Positions 1-13,529 are shown, counted from the stretch's first letter. The stretch: DNA of 64,000 nucleotides from Macrotrachela quadricornifera (GCA_022393335.1 JAJEKB010020906.1:1178801-1242800), one strand, 5' to 3'. Made by a program: numbers and translations. Notes: generated from the letters alone by a model not told the origin.

Positions 1-37
1 TAAAGAAAAAAACAAATCAATCAATATTAATACATAC

Positions 38-3000
38 CAAAATGTTGGAGAGTGACGTCATTTTGACCAGAAATAGAAATGGTAAAGTTTCCTGTTGCAT
101 TTGGATAATATGTTGTGACAACCAAAATATATTTTGTATTTGATTGAAGATTAATAATAAATTTTAGTTGTCCATGATTACATTTTCCACTATGTTGAGT
201 AAGTAAATTAGCAAATGGTTGTAATGTATCAAAATTATCTTTATATATATAACCATATGTATCTATTTTACTTTCACTCCATATAACATATGAATCGGTT
301 TTTATGACATTAATTTGTAATGTTTCATAATAATAATTTGGTTTTTTATAATCACGACAATATCTTCGACTATTTATTGTTAATTTAGATGAATAATTAG
401 CTTGAATATTGACTAATGTAGCTATTCAATTACAATGAAAACATATATTTATATAGATCTATATCACTAAATATTCTCTTTGTATCTATGTAAAATTTAC
501 TTACTGAGACGTTTGACAGCAACATTCTTCAAGCCCAACATATTAATCGTGATATTACCAGTGTGCATTGGAAAATACGTTGTTACAATTAATATGTATG
601 TTGTGTCATCATAAAGTGGAATTTCAAATTTGAATTGATCATTTGATTCTCCATCATCATTTTTGATAAGGAGATTTTCGGTAGGATTAAGTGAATCAAA
701 ATTATTTTCATAGATGTAACCATATGTATCGATGTTACTACTACTCCATATTGTATAATAACGATTTTCGGGAACTTTTAATTCAAATGCTTCATAGTAG
801 AAGCTTTCTAAATTACAATCTTGAGAATACATCTGACTGTCCTCAGTCAATATTGATGAATTCGTCCGTTGAATAACTGATGCCATATCTATTCAATAGA
901 AATCAAAATTAACTAAAATTCATTGCGTTTTGCATCAACAATCAATGCATAGTATTTCTTGTTACTTTTTTTGTCAACTGTTTGTTCAGAAAATGTTTAA
1001 TCGGACAATTAGAGTCATTTTACTGTAAACAAAGCTTCTCAAATAAAACAAAGAACACCAATACTATCTAACCTGTATCAGTCATCTTCCAAAATTTTTG
1101 TTGAGTATATTTTTATTAACTGAAGATCCGTTCGAAGTATCAAAACTTTATCATTTTATTTCAAGAGAATAAATACAAACACTTAGAAATTATTCAAATA
1201 GTTTTCATTTACTGATAACAACACACATTTACATCTGTGTTAGGTTCTATACTTTTATCATTCAAATAATTGAGCATAAAAAGAAAACATTAAAACTCTT
1301 AATCTGATCAAACCTGTTTATCTGTGTTCACGGCCAAAAATGTCAGCACCTCCGACTTAAATCCAGCCAGTATGTGTACCTTAGGGAGGAAAACTGATTT
1401 GTCACAAATAGAGGCTCATTAAACTTTTCACAAGCCAGTAACGTGGATGCACATTATCAACTACGTATCTTACGTGTACCAGATTCTCTACAACTTAAAT
1501 ACGTATTTTACAACCACAGAATATGAGATAAGCCAATTCATTCTTCAATATGTCCAAATATACTCCAGTATAATATCCCCAATGATTTTCATAACGTCGC
1601 AACCTACGGTCTACAGCTCTATCTATGATAATGAGCTTCAGCATCCAGTAGTGCTCCCATAAAACAAGGTTGAATACATAAAGACACCCAAATAATATCC
1701 AACGACAGGAGCAATGGGTACCCCTATTGTATAGCAGTTGAGGACCTATGAGTACTCCTTAGCACGGGTACTTTACTTTTACTTTACCAAAGTAAAGTAA
1801 ATAAATTATTTACTATTTACCTTTGTAAAGTAAAAACGAAATTTATTTTAAATTTGAGTCGTCATATTGTCATTGATCCTACTTATCGAATATAGAAATT
1901 GTGGTACTCTTGGCTGCTTAACTACTATATATTGGCGCTACCTTCGGATTCCTTATCACTATGTATTTGAGGTATCCTTCGGTCCTAAAGTACTAAATAA
2001 TGGGGATAACAATTAGGTCTTCAAATACTACATATCGGGCGTACCCTTGCTACGGTAGATACTGTATGATGAGAGTACCCTGAGGAGCACTTGTGTTAGA
2101 TACTTGTGGTACCCATAAATTCCCTCCCGACTTCCCCCTGTCACTCCAATATCATATTGGTAAAACATCATAGTGTTCGAGGCGCATTTTAGTATATCTA
2201 TGACAATCTTTAATTGGCCCGAATACCCTCATGTTTCACCCTAACAATAGTGGCAATATCAACAGCCCAACGAACGATTTCTCTATCTCTACTTGGGTAC
2301 CCCGTTAGTATAACAGTTGAGAACCTAAGGTTATCTGTATAGTGTGAACTTTCAGCTTCCTTAGAGGATGTTTTTTGACCTTTGACCCTGACACAAACCC
2401 ATAAACGAACAAACTATTTTTTTTCATATGATCCTCTGTACAATCGAGAGAAAAACAAATGCATGAGTGTGAAATATTAATATACTTTTGTTTCTCAGAA
2501 TGATTTCTATTTTCAATCAGACTTACCACATGAATTTGATGAATATTGAAACTTTTGAATTCGATTATTTCCTTTATCAATAACAAACATATTTCCAAAT
2601 CGATCAAAACTAATAGTTGATGGAAAAAACAATTCAGTGGATTTGAAACTAATTCCATCACATCCAACAACACAATGAATACCATTTGGCCCTGTTCGAA
2701 TGACGCGATGATTATTTGAATCGACAATAAATAAATAGTTTTGAGCATCCAATGTAACTCCAGTTGGACATGAAAGTGATATTGTGTATTGTGCCAATAT
2801 ATTTCCTACAAGTGTCTTACCATACAGTTCTCCAGATTGAAATAATTGAACTCGATTATTTCCACAATCTGCCACATATAAATTGATATTCGTATCAACA
2901 AAAATTCCAAGAGGATAATTAAGTTGATCTGAAGCGGATCCAAGAATGCCTGTTCCAGCTATCATAGCCGGTGCCAAATTACGATCATGTAAAGTTGCTT

Positions 3001-6000
3001 TTAGAATATGATGATATTTAGACATTGAACAATATAAATTATCATTTATACCGATAAAGAGACTTTTACATGATGAATAAACAAATAAAACAAGAGAATA
3101 TTGATTTGTATGTTGCATCCATTTTTCTACTCGATTGTTTTTCTCACCATTATCAATATAAATATCTCCATTTAATGTAACAAAAAGAGAAGATGAATAA
3201 TAAAATTCGGTAGAAATAATCAACGTTGGATCTATATCATTTTCATGCCAAACCAAAATTTGTTGTTTTTCTTTGTTAATAGTATAGATTGAATTGTTCT
3301 GATTGATAAAAATTGTAGAAGGATCTGAACCAAGTATCATTTGATTAGCAAAAGTAATTCCCTTTCGATTCCATACAGGTGTTGAACAAAATTTTGGTTG
3401 ATTGTATGAACGAGCTTAAAATGAGAAGAAGATATTCAATTAAAATTACTAAAAAAATTTTCAATTATTAATAAACAAATTCATTTATTTGATAAAATCA
3501 TTAGAAAAACAGAAATCAAATCAAAGTTTTTATTAAGAATATTTTCTACTTTAAATTATTATAGATTTTTTTATCAAATTTTCAAAACTGGAATTAATCT
3601 CACTGAAATTCTTTCTCTTAAATTTAGTTGTTCTTTCCAATAATTTAATTTAATATAAAAAAATATTTCTATTTCATATCAATTTACATCAATCATTTTA
3701 TTTAAATGTCTTCAACTTACCACAAGAATTTTCCAAAAATGTAAATTTTTGAATTCGTTCATTCCCTTTATCAGTCACATATATATTTCCAAAACGATCG
3801 AAACTAAGAGAAGATGGATTAAATAATTGATTAGATTTCGAACCCTGTCCATAACATCCAACCAAACATCGAAAACCATTTGGACCTGATCCGACAATTC
3901 GGTCGTTCCACGAATCCACAATGAATAAATTTTTATGAGCATCTAAAACGATTCCAGTTGGACATGATAGTGAAATTGTTGAATACTTTGATGTTTTTCC
4001 TGCTACTGTGATGCCATTTAATTGTCTTGGTTGAAATAACTGAACTCGATGATTGTTGCAATCTGTAACATATAAATCCAAGTTTACATCAACAAAGATT
4101 CCATAAGGTGCATCAAGTTGATTCAAATTAGATCCTTCAGTACCTGTTCCAGCAACGATTGTCGATGTTATCAGAGAATTCTTCAACTCTCTTTTCACTA
4201 CTTGATGATGATTCCTCATTGAACAGTATAAATTGTCATTGATATCGACAAATAGACCCATACATGTTGAATTAACAATCATCACAGTAATCCAAGTATT
4301 GTTCTCCGATATCCATTTCTGTACTTCAGGAATGTTATAACTATCAGCAATATAAATATCATCATTCGATGTTACAAATAAAGCTGATGAAGAAAATTTT
4401 TCAGGAGTATTTTTAGTTAGATTGCTGTTATTTTCATACCACACTAAGATCTCTTTTTTATATCCATGAGGAACGTAGATTGTATTGTTTCTAGTGATAA
4501 AAATACCGTATGAATAATCACCAACAATCGAACTATCAACAAAAGTGATAGCATTAGAATTCCAATTTGGTGTTGAACAAAATTCTGGTCGATTAAATGA
4601 AAAAGCTAAAATAAAAGAATGAAATTGAAGTAAAATCTGTTAATGAATAAAATAAATATAAATTTTGTCTAAAAAGAATCATTAATTTAAAAGAGAAAGA
4701 ACCTTTTTAACAAAAAGATATGTTAGAGAGAATTTATTTTTTATATATTCATATTGTTATTGTAAGGTGGAGACAATGCATAATTCGAGTGAATTTTTTT
4801 TTTCTTTTTTTGCACATGGTTTGATAGAACGTGAGCTGCTGACTACGAATAACTAATTTTTTTTTCAAGTGAAAAATCATGAAAAACTTGGAAAACATTA
4901 GTTATACAAAAATGAGGTTTTGGCTCAAAATCTCCAAAAATATCTATGTTTATTTTGTTGAAACTTTTATAAAATATTATTTTCATATTCAGCATGAAAA
5001 ACTGATTCTAGAAAAGATCTGAAATTACCGTTAACTCAAAAATTCTTTTCATATTAGCACTTCGAATATCTTCCATTACAATCTTGATAGGTCAATTTTG
5101 TAAATCTATCGAGTTTTTCTAAGTAAGCGAAATAGCCAAATGTTTTATATCGTTTGATTGATCATACTAGCTCTCATAAAAGTATGCATCACTTTTACTG
5201 GTACCATAGAAAAATGGGAAGTGCTTTGAAGGTGTACATAAAGTAAAAGATCTTGAAGAGATTTCTGAAAAACCTTTTCCCAAAATCAGGCTTATTGTGT
5301 TTCAAAGAGTATTTTAATCACATTTTATACAAGGATCTACAGGGTGAGTAGAAAGTTTCGATCCCTCTCTGTAAATGTTTTAAGATGCATCGCCGCATAT
5401 TGAAGGTAAAAATAACTTTTCCGAGCTTCGAAAACGAAAAGAACAGGAAATCAATTAAAATTATTGAAAATTAAGCATACTTTCTTCAGTGCAGGATATG
5501 TGGGTCTTTTATTGATTTTTCTGATTTCTTTCAAATTTTTTAACAGAGGTAAGATTGTAATTCTTTTGAATCTCCATATTCTGCTAGAGCTTCTCATATT
5601 CTAACAAACCATATAGAAATATCTCGAAACAATATTGCACTTCGAACACATTTTGATCAACTGTTTATTCTCTTTCTCGTAGAGAAGAGTCTTGCAAACA
5701 TAAATCGTCTGCTTGATTGCTTGTTTGTATGTCCGCACAAGGTCAAAAAAACATTTTATTAATACTTTCTATAAAACTCAACCGAAGGGTAATCGGGATT
5801 GAGGAATCCGAATCTGATGTTATTTTTTAAAAATTTTTTCTTCGATCCATTTTTTTACACAAAGAATCACTTTTTACAAAAAAAAAAATTTTTTATAAGG
5901 GTTGACGGAAGGGTAAATCGAGGACGAGGAATTCAAATATGAAGCCTGTTTTCTAAAAATTTTTTGCAGCTCAATTTTTTAAATAAACGAAAAGTTTTTA

Positions 6001-9000
6001 ACAAAAAAATATTTGTTTTTATGAGGTTTGATCAAAGGCAATTAATGTCCACAAACTTGATTCTGACCTCGGTTTTTTTAATTTTATAAATGAATAGCTA
6101 GACGGTAGTTTAGAAACACGATTTCTACGAGAAAGAGCTGAGCGAGTCCCTAGACGAGCGCTACTTGTATGTATTTTATATGAATAACGTCAATTTACAG
6201 AGTGGCTCGAAATTTTCTACTCACCCTTTATTTGTTTTATATGTCCCTCACCAGTATGAATGTAAATATATAAAACAAAAATTTTGAAAAAAATCAGTTA
6301 AGCTTCATCTATGTTATCGTTTGATATTTTACCATGTGATTGAATAGCTGTGCTACAGAATTGCCTAAAAAATAGTTTTAATACATCAGCATATACTTGA
6401 CCTTGAGAATAAGCATCAATTGAGCGTCAAATACGAGGAAATAATTTTAACACGATCTTTCTCTCGACAAAATATCAATCAAATTTGGATATTAGCTTTG
6501 AATATTTTTCCGAAGGTTTGATCTGTACATGAACGAACAAATGCTTTTTCACTACACTAAAGATCTTCCATTGCATTAATAATGGAAGGTATTCGAAGTT
6601 CTAACATGAAAAGAATTTTTGAGTTAACAGTAATTTTAGATCTTTTCTAGAATCAGTTTTTCATGCTGAATATGAAAATAATATTTTGTAAAAGTTTCAA
6701 CAAAATAAACATAGATATTTTTGGAGATTTTTAGCCAAAACCTCATTTTTGTATAACTAATGTTTTCCAAGTTTTTCGTGATTTTTCACTTGAAAAAAAA
6801 AATTAGTTATTCGTAGTCAGCAGTTCACGCTCTATCAAACCATGTGCAAAATTAATTATTTCAATCATTGTACAAATATAAACATTTTTATTTGAACAAG
6901 ATCTATCAGAATTTTTTAATAAATAAAATCAAATCAAATTTCACTATTGATTGAATTTTTCAAAAAAACTCAAATTTTGTTTTATTCAATTTTATATTTG
7001 AACTATACTTAATCTCTTCAAAAACATTTCATGGGATTGTTACTCTCATATCTTCTCAATTAAATTAACATCATTCATTTATTCATAAAAATATTTTTTT
7101 TCTTCTTCTGTTCAATTTCGTTTTAAATTCAACTTCGAAAGAAATTTTATCAATTTTTTTCTTTGATTTTTCTATAAAGAAAATCTTCACTTACACATCA
7201 ATTATCTTATTCAACTTACCACAACAATTTTTTAATAATTCAAATTTTTGAATTCGATCATTTCCTTTATCAGTCACATATATATTTCCAAAACGATCGA
7301 ATCTTAAAGGCAATGGTCCAGACAATTGATTTGATTTAGGACCATCTCCATAACATCCAACCAAACATCGCCAACCATATGGACTTGATCCAACAATTCG
7401 ACCATTCCACGAATCCACAATGAATAAATTTTTATGAGCATCTAAAACGATTGCACTTGGACATGATAATGAAATTGTTGAATACAATGATGTTTTTCCT
7501 GCGACTGTGATGCCATATAATTGTCCTGACTGAAATAACTGAACTCGATGATTGTAACAATCTGTCACATATAAATCCAAGTTTACATCAACAAAGATTC
7601 CACGTGGTGCATCAAGTTGATTTGAAGTAGAACCTTTGGTACCTGTTCCAGCAGCGATCATTGATGTCATTAGAGAATTATTCAATTTTCTTTTCACTAC
7701 TTGATGATTATATATCATTGAACAGTATAAATTATTATTGATATCAACAAACAGATCCCAACATGTTCTATTAACAATGATTACTGTAATCCAAGTGTTG
7801 TTTTGTGATATCCATTTCCGCACTTGATGATTTCGAAAACTATCATCAATATAAATATCACCATTCGATGTCACAAATAGAGACTCTGCCGCAGAGAAAT
7901 TTCCAGAAGTTATTTTGGTTAGATTGCTGTTATTTTCATGCCATACTAAGATCTCATTGTTTTGCCGATGAGGAATATAGATTGTATTGTTTGTATTGAT
8001 AAAAATACCTTGAGGAAACTCACCAATAATGGAGCTATCAGCAAAAGTGATAGCATTAGAATTCCATATTGGTGTTGAAGAAAATTTTGGTTGATTAAAT
8101 GAAAGAGCTAGAAGAAAATGAACGAATTTTCAATGTGAATTATCAATAAATTTTATAGTTAAAAATGATTTTATGATAATTAAAAAATAATCTGAATAAT
8201 ATTTATAAATATATATTTGTTTTTTAATAATGAAATGAAAATAAGTTAATTAAAATTTAATGAGTAAAGATTAAACTAATTTTTAGTTAGAATAAAAGAA
8301 ATGTATAATATGAAATTGGTTTTTCTAATTATCTTGATAAAGAAGATTATTGATCATTATCTTTTATTTGAATATTATCAAATTTAATCCTTTGACTCTC
8401 ACGAGAGTTTTCGAAGAGCTATGAATGAGCCAATCATCAGTATGCTTATGCTGTAATAGGCAAAACATAAAGTTATTTGTACTTAGTACAGTACGATGTC
8501 CACTGGGGTGGACACATTACAGATTCATAAGAATTCTAATCTAGTATCTCATTCATTATTTTTATAAAGTATTTTGTGCAATTCATGAGCATCTACCGTA
8601 CAAATATCAGTTTTTAGATCAAAAGAATATTCAGAATCTTTGCTGATGTACATACGATTATGAAAGAAAAGTTGAATAATTGGAAAAATCATACTTTTTT
8701 GTTTTAACTAGTCCAACCATATGCTACATAGAAGAGATTTTTTTAAAGTACCAATCGAGAGCTTATGAAGTTCTCTACAACCAACATAAAGTTTATTTTC
8801 GATTGTACGCTATAATTTTTTTCAATAGTACATATACCAATGGACATTGAAAGGTAAAGAGTTAATGAAAATATTTATTTTTCATTAATATTTTTTAATG
8901 ATTTTGTTCTCTTATCTAGATTTTATTTGTATAGTCAAAACATATATTTTATATTGAAATTCTTTCAAAAGTAAATGGATTATATGTATAAAACTAAATT

Positions 9001-9150
9001 TGTTCAAACCTAGATTAGATACTCGAAAGAAAGTATATTAAATGATGATAATGATAAATATTATTTAAATGTAAAGAAAAGAAAATATTTACCTGATATT
9101 TTATGATTGAAAATAAGAAATAAAAGAATAAAAATGTACATATTACACAT
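38..9150 (-). CDS. Secreted NHL-repeat protein with PPC-like C-terminal domains (partial, 6 exons)
   Basis: I assembled this gene from six exons: 9093-9150 (Met plus hydrophobic signal peptide), 7220-8107, 3721-4605, 2527-3414 (three NHL-rich exons of 296, 295 and 296 codons), 505-888 and 38-421 (two PPC-like exons of 128 codons). Every junction is GT-AG and phase 1, so the exons are interchangeable cassettes; the joins read in frame, with Ala at each entry to an NHL exon. NHL blades show the usual pattern, for example GIFVDVNLDLYVTDC then HRVQLF. The 128-aa modules have a Y-rich beta pattern resembling pre-peptidase C-terminal domains. A donor at position 37 shows the gene continues off the left edge. 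NHL propellers bind proteins or carbohydrates; a secreted binding role is inferred. The long introns are explained at least partly by insertions. Start choice: the Met directly before the hydrophobic stretch; a further in-frame Met lies upstream. Confidence 0.8.
1718..2340. repeat. Repeat-like insert in the 1.6-kb intron of the NHL gene
   Basis: The intron 889-2526 is far longer than the ~80-bp intron next to it. Two related direct copies of a sequence starting GGGTACCCC and containing CAGTTGAG lie about 575 bp apart (about 1718 and 2294). Short palindromes built on TTTACTTT/AAAGTAAA lie at about 1770-1835. No coding potential is evident. It may be a solo or truncated repeat; the family is unknown. 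Confidence 0.35.
4813..6853. mobile_element. Long-TIR DNA element (~2.04 kb) in an intron of the NHL gene
   Basis: The left arm (about 4813-5095) is repeated as an inverted copy at about 6575-6853 with only scattered mismatches. The ends read TTTGCACATGGTTTGATAGA and its reverse complement. The arms (about 280 bp) lack a recognisable transposase, so this is a non-autonomous long-TIR or foldback element. It sits inside the intron between two NHL exons (7219 to 4606), which explains that intron's 2.6-kb size. I saw no clear target-site duplication. Confidence 0.75.
5341..6225. mobile_element. Tc1/mariner-like MITE nested in the long-TIR element
   Basis: Ends TA-CAGGGTGAGTAGAAA and TTTCTACTCACCCTT-TA form ~35-bp imperfect TIRs (CTCTGTAAAT close to both inner ends), with a TA dinucleotide outside each. 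This is the hallmark of the Tc1/mariner superfamily. The interior carries three diverged ~115-bp direct repeats (about 5775, 5895 and 6015). It has no transposase. Confidence 0.6.
8108..9092. other. Intron 1 of the NHL gene, no features recognised
   Basis: A ~1-kb AT-rich intron between the signal-peptide exon and the first NHL exon. I found no coding segment or clear TIR. The motif CTTTGACTCTCACG at about 8393 and AAAGGTAAAGAGTTAA at about 8851 could be weak ends of an old insertion. Confidence 0.4.
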
Positions 9151-11105
9151 TTTTTGAAAAATTTTTTCTTGACAATCAACGATATAATGAGAAAATCTTG
9201 TCAATAGATAAAAACACAAATGACATTCATCATTGTTTTTCTCTACATATATATATATATATATTTCTCTTATCAATTTTGTTGAATAGCATATGAAGAG
9301 AAAATAAATATTAATATTATTCGTCTACATATGACTAATTAACAAAATCGATCGTATTAACTTAAACTATCAATTCAATCAGATTCATTTCGGATTTTAA
9401 ATCGAATAAGTTTTTAATCAAAGAAAAATAATTTCATTTTAAAATCTTAAAAAAAAAAGAACGTGATGAAGAGAAATTAAAATTGATAAAAAAAAACTAC
9501 GTATTAATAATGAAACGTGTTTTATACAATAATAAAATATCAGTTTTCCTTGTCAATATATGTTTGACGTCAATGAATTAATCTTTGTTACTATTTTGTC
9601 ACGATTCATTGTAAGTCACGTTCTTGATCTTTCTTCTTGAGAGATGATCTATCGTCAGAATTCTTTTTTTATGAATATATTGAAAAAAAAGTTCTTTCAC
9701 CGAGCAATTTGAATAATTGTCTTATAAGAACTCTTTGGAAATTACTTTAATAGAGTTCAGTTTGAGAGTTTATCTGTGTTATTCATCTTGTTATCAAATA
9801 TTTATAGGATATTTATGCAGACATCTATGTGACAATTTTAGAATGTATAAAAGATTTGTTTGGTATCTTTATAAGAGCTATCTATCAGTATCATTTCATA
9901 ATTATTGAATCAGTAGAAGCAGAAGGATGTACCTATTCTCCTCAAATCCCATTGAATTGCCCCCATCAAAGTAGAAGAAATAAAAATCCAAAATTGCAGT
10001 AAATATCGTTCATATTTTTGAAAAATAGGAGAAAGTTCTGTTTCCTATCGCCGGTCGCGTTGTCTCTATCTTTGAAAAGATGCCAAGATTATAAAGACTT
10101 CTTAAAAAATATTTTATAGCTATTATCATGTTCAAAAACCTATTTAGGCGTAGAAATAAAATGTAATGGATAGAAGGAAGTCTATCAAAAATCAATATTT
10201 TTCTAGAAGAAGCCATAAAAAAAAACGCTTAAAATATGTGTCCAATCATATTAGATGATCTATTTGAAATAAAACTTTTAAACCAAATCAACATGTCATC
10301 TTTAACATCTAAGAATTGTTCAATAAGGAAAATTCTGTCGAGTTAACTCACAGTCAAAGAAAAGCAATTACGAACGCCTGTGATCACATTATCTCTCTGA
10401 TAGTCGACAGTCGAAAGATTTTACATTCATCACTCTACAAAAAAGACTTTTGTAAAGAGACAGGTTGGATACCAATTCTTTGGCTTTTCGAAGAAAGACT
10501 CTTGTCGTGAACTATTCTATCAAGTTAACAGAGAGATCTCTTATCATAAATTGTATGTTGATATATATGAGTGAATTGCAATTTTATTGTACCGTTTTTA
10601 TAAAAAAAGTCGAAGAGGAAAAAATTTCGTTTTGCGAGACGATAAGTAGTGCATCTTATTACTCTACATAAGAGATGCATATGAATAAAATTTCCCGACT
10701 ACCACTATCATATTAGCAGAGATATAGAGATTTCTAAAAATTATCAAAAATCATCAAATTATGATCAACGTGAAAACAAAATCAGGTCAGTGTTAGCTAA
10801 TGAATTCGTGGGGGGATTATATAGTAGAGCTTTGGCCTATAGTATATAAGAAATCATAAGCTTACATAAATAATTTGTTATGAAGCTGTTGATATATATA
10901 GGGGATGCAAAAGTCAGTTTACCCAAAAAAAAATTAAATATCTCCATTACGGGTCGAGCAAACGAACTGATCTTTTTACCAACGATAGAGGCATGTACAA
11001 GCTTTATATCCATAAAGATATGCCTAGAGAAACCTTTTGTTAAGTATATTATTTTTTCTCCTATCTGTCAAAAAGTAAAACGTTTTCTGTTGAGATCAAT
11101 AGTGA
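9151..11105. other. Intergenic region, nothing recognised
   Basis: AT-rich sequence between the NHL gene start and the Tigger element. Short open frames occur (for example near 9717, 10316 and 10880) but show no family pattern, splice logic or composition bias. The promoter of the NHL gene should lie just above 9150, but no specific element could be identified. Confidence 0.4.
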
Positions 11106-11107
11106 TA

Positions 11108-13436
11108 CAGTCCAGTCCGCTTATAAGAGCGCAGTCGGGGAATCGAAAAGTGGCTCTTATATCCGGATCGCTCCTTAATACGAACTATATGTAAAACAGT
11201 GCAAAACATGATTTTTGTCAACATTTATTAAGTATTAGATACACATACATAAATTTATTTAAAGAAATCTGTGATTTTACGTTGAGTACGATTAATTGAA
11301 ACGTTCTTTTCGATCATGTCTTCGGTATCATAAAATGAATTGTAATCTGTAAAATGCTCTTTCAAATACCTGCGAACCAGCGAAAGACCCATCAGCGCAT
11401 CTTTATGAGAGGCACCTGGTATCAGTTTATCAACAATTCCAGCTTCTTCTTCTTCGTCTTCTTCTTCTAAATCGGCCATTCCTTGTCAATTTAGTTTCAC
11501 TGCATCGCAAATTTCGACATCCGTGAGATTTTCAAAACATTCGGCTTCCTTATCACAATCGACGAACGCCTTGAAATCTTCTTCTTGTATAGCTTCATTG
11601 AATTCCAACACTTCCAAAGCTTCCTGCATTTCGTCCACGTTGTTAGTGTTCCCATTAACCAAAAAACCGGCCTTTCGAAAACAGTTTTGAATCGTAGTGG
11701 GTGAAACGAGAAACCAAGCTCGTTTGAGCATATGCAATGCTTTTAAAATATCGATTGATTTTGCATAATCGATTATCGACGTGCCATTATCGACCGCTTG
11801 AAGCATTCTTCTCATAACTTGAGTACGATAATGCACCTTCACCGTACGAATGATGCCTTGATCCAAAGGCTGGATTAAGGATGTTGTGTTCGGCGGCATA
11901 AAAATGATTTTTATGTTCTTCAATGTTTTATTGATCTTATGACAGGAAGCGTTATCGGCGAAAAGAAGAATTTTTCGATTGCCTAATTCTTGATCGAATT
12001 TTTGCAAAATATCCGACCAAATCCAACCAGTCATCCATGCATTCGCGCTGCTGTAGTATGGCAACGGGGGTCGAGATTTCTTGAAGCACCGTGGGTTTTT
12101 GAATTTTCCAATTGCGTATGCCTTCTTTTCAGTTCTCATAGAATTGCATAATAGAAGGACAGTCATTCGGTCTTTCGGGGTTTTGGCACCAGTAGGTTGA
12201 GTGCCGGAGACAGCGAGAGTACCAGATGGTGCAGCTTTGTAATACAGCCCGGTTTCATCCGCATTGAAAACATCGTTCAGATCATAGCCTTCGATCACAC
12301 CGGGTAAGACATTATTAATCCAATTTTCTGCACCAGCTTTATCAGCGGAGACTTGTTCAGCCGAAACTTTGATAAATTTGATGTTGAGACGAGCTTTTAA
12401 CCGTTCTAACCAACCGTGTGACGATTCAAAATCTTGATGCTCCAGTGTAATTGCGAGCTGCCTGGCCTTTTCCATCATTAACGGTCCATGGATCGTAGCA
12501 TTTTGTGCTCTCATTTGATTGAACCAAACAATAAGTGCTTCGCCGATTTCTTCATTAGGGCTTTCGCGTTTTCGTTTTCGACTTAAGTTGCCATTGTTTA
12601 TCACTATTTTTCGAATTTCTTCTTCATTTTGCCTTATCTTCTTCACTGTAGAATAGCCGATGTTGAAATCATTAGCCACATCTTCTGCCTTTTTGGATTT
12701 TAGTGCTTCCAAGATTTCCAATTTTTGTTGAATCGATAATGTGCAACGTTTACCGCTGGTAGATGCCATTTTTCGAAAAGTATAGATTCAACGAAAAATG
12801 AGGAACAATATATAGAACGAAGGTAGAAGGAAAAATCCATGAAATGGAAAATCCCATAGATGATGAACATGAAAGAAAAATCCAACATAGAACAATATGA
12901 AAGAAAGGAGAACGAAAGAAAGGGATAATCCATCACATATATATGACAGTATTAGAGGTCCCTTTTGCTTCTTTCTTTTAGTTCGGTTTTACTTCGAATG
13001 ATGAGAGAAGAAAAGAATCAAAATATGTAACCAAGAGAGAAAAAACAGAACAGAGCGAGAAGACGAGAATGTGAAAGCCGAATAGAAAGAATACGGATGA
13101 TAACAGATGAAGCGATATGAAGGTATGTGAATAACATCCCTGTAACAGACAGAAAAGGAAAAATTCATCACACATATATGATAGGAAAGAAAAAAAAAGA
13201 AAAATATAAGTGCATATATATGATCATATAGATAAGAAAGCTCTTTCATGCGTACTAAAATCGCAAAAAAACGTCTAAAAAGCGCTCTTATAAGCGAATC
13301 ACTCCTGTATCCGAGGTTCTTACAAGCGGACTTTGCTACAATGTAAAATACATTACGAGAAAAACGGGGAATTGAAAAATGGCTCTTAAAAGCGGATCGC
13401 TCCTTTATACGGAGCTCTTATAATTGGACTGGACTG
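11108..13436. mobile_element. pogo/Tigger-like DNA transposon, complete between TIRs
   Basis: The element starts CAGTCCAGTCCGCTTATAAG and ends with the inverse, TAATTGGACTGGACTG, flanked on both sides by TA (11106-11107 and 13437-13438), the target duplication of the Tc1/mariner/pogo superfamily. Subterminal copies of a motif like GGCTCTTATAAGCGGATCGCTCC recur near both ends (about 11150, 13289 and 13381) and may be transposase-binding sites. The interior encodes one transposase on the minus strand, with about 670 bp of non-coding leader. It is complete in structure but disabled by one stop codon. Confidence 0.9.
11255..12769 (-). pseudogene. Tigger/jerky-type transposase, interrupted by one TGA
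   Basis: The first 427 residues form a complete pogo-family transposase. There is a CENP-B/psq-type helix-turn-helix at about residues 9-55, a second Tc5-type HTH at about 75-135, and a DDE domain with the catalytic triad D171 (NADETG), D272 (ADNASCHK) and D303 (PLDQG). The D272-D303 spacing matches the DD30D signature of pogo. A single TGA at 11483-11485 stops the frame, and the same frame then continues 76 codons through an acidic Glu/Asp stretch to KITDFFK, the usual end of Tigger proteins. So one nonsense change, not a frameshift, separates catalytic core and tail. The truncated 427-aa product keeps all catalytic residues and could still be made. No other damage seen. Confidence 0.88.
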
Positions 13437-13529
13437 TATACCTATTCAACAGGAAAGAAAAAAAGATGTATGTATGTGTGTATATACCAAACATAAGTGA
13501 GCATCATAAAATAAGATTTGCTGATGCTA

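Noticed and set aside
9717..11194. Several 60-100 codon open frames between the NHL gene and the Tigger element
   Set aside because: No domain pattern; the one at 10880-11194 runs across the transposon boundary.
12700..13249. Small minus-strand open frames upstream of the Tigger transposase
   Set aside because: They lie in the non-coding leader of the transposon, are Phe/Tyr/Ser-rich and overlap each other; no family pattern.
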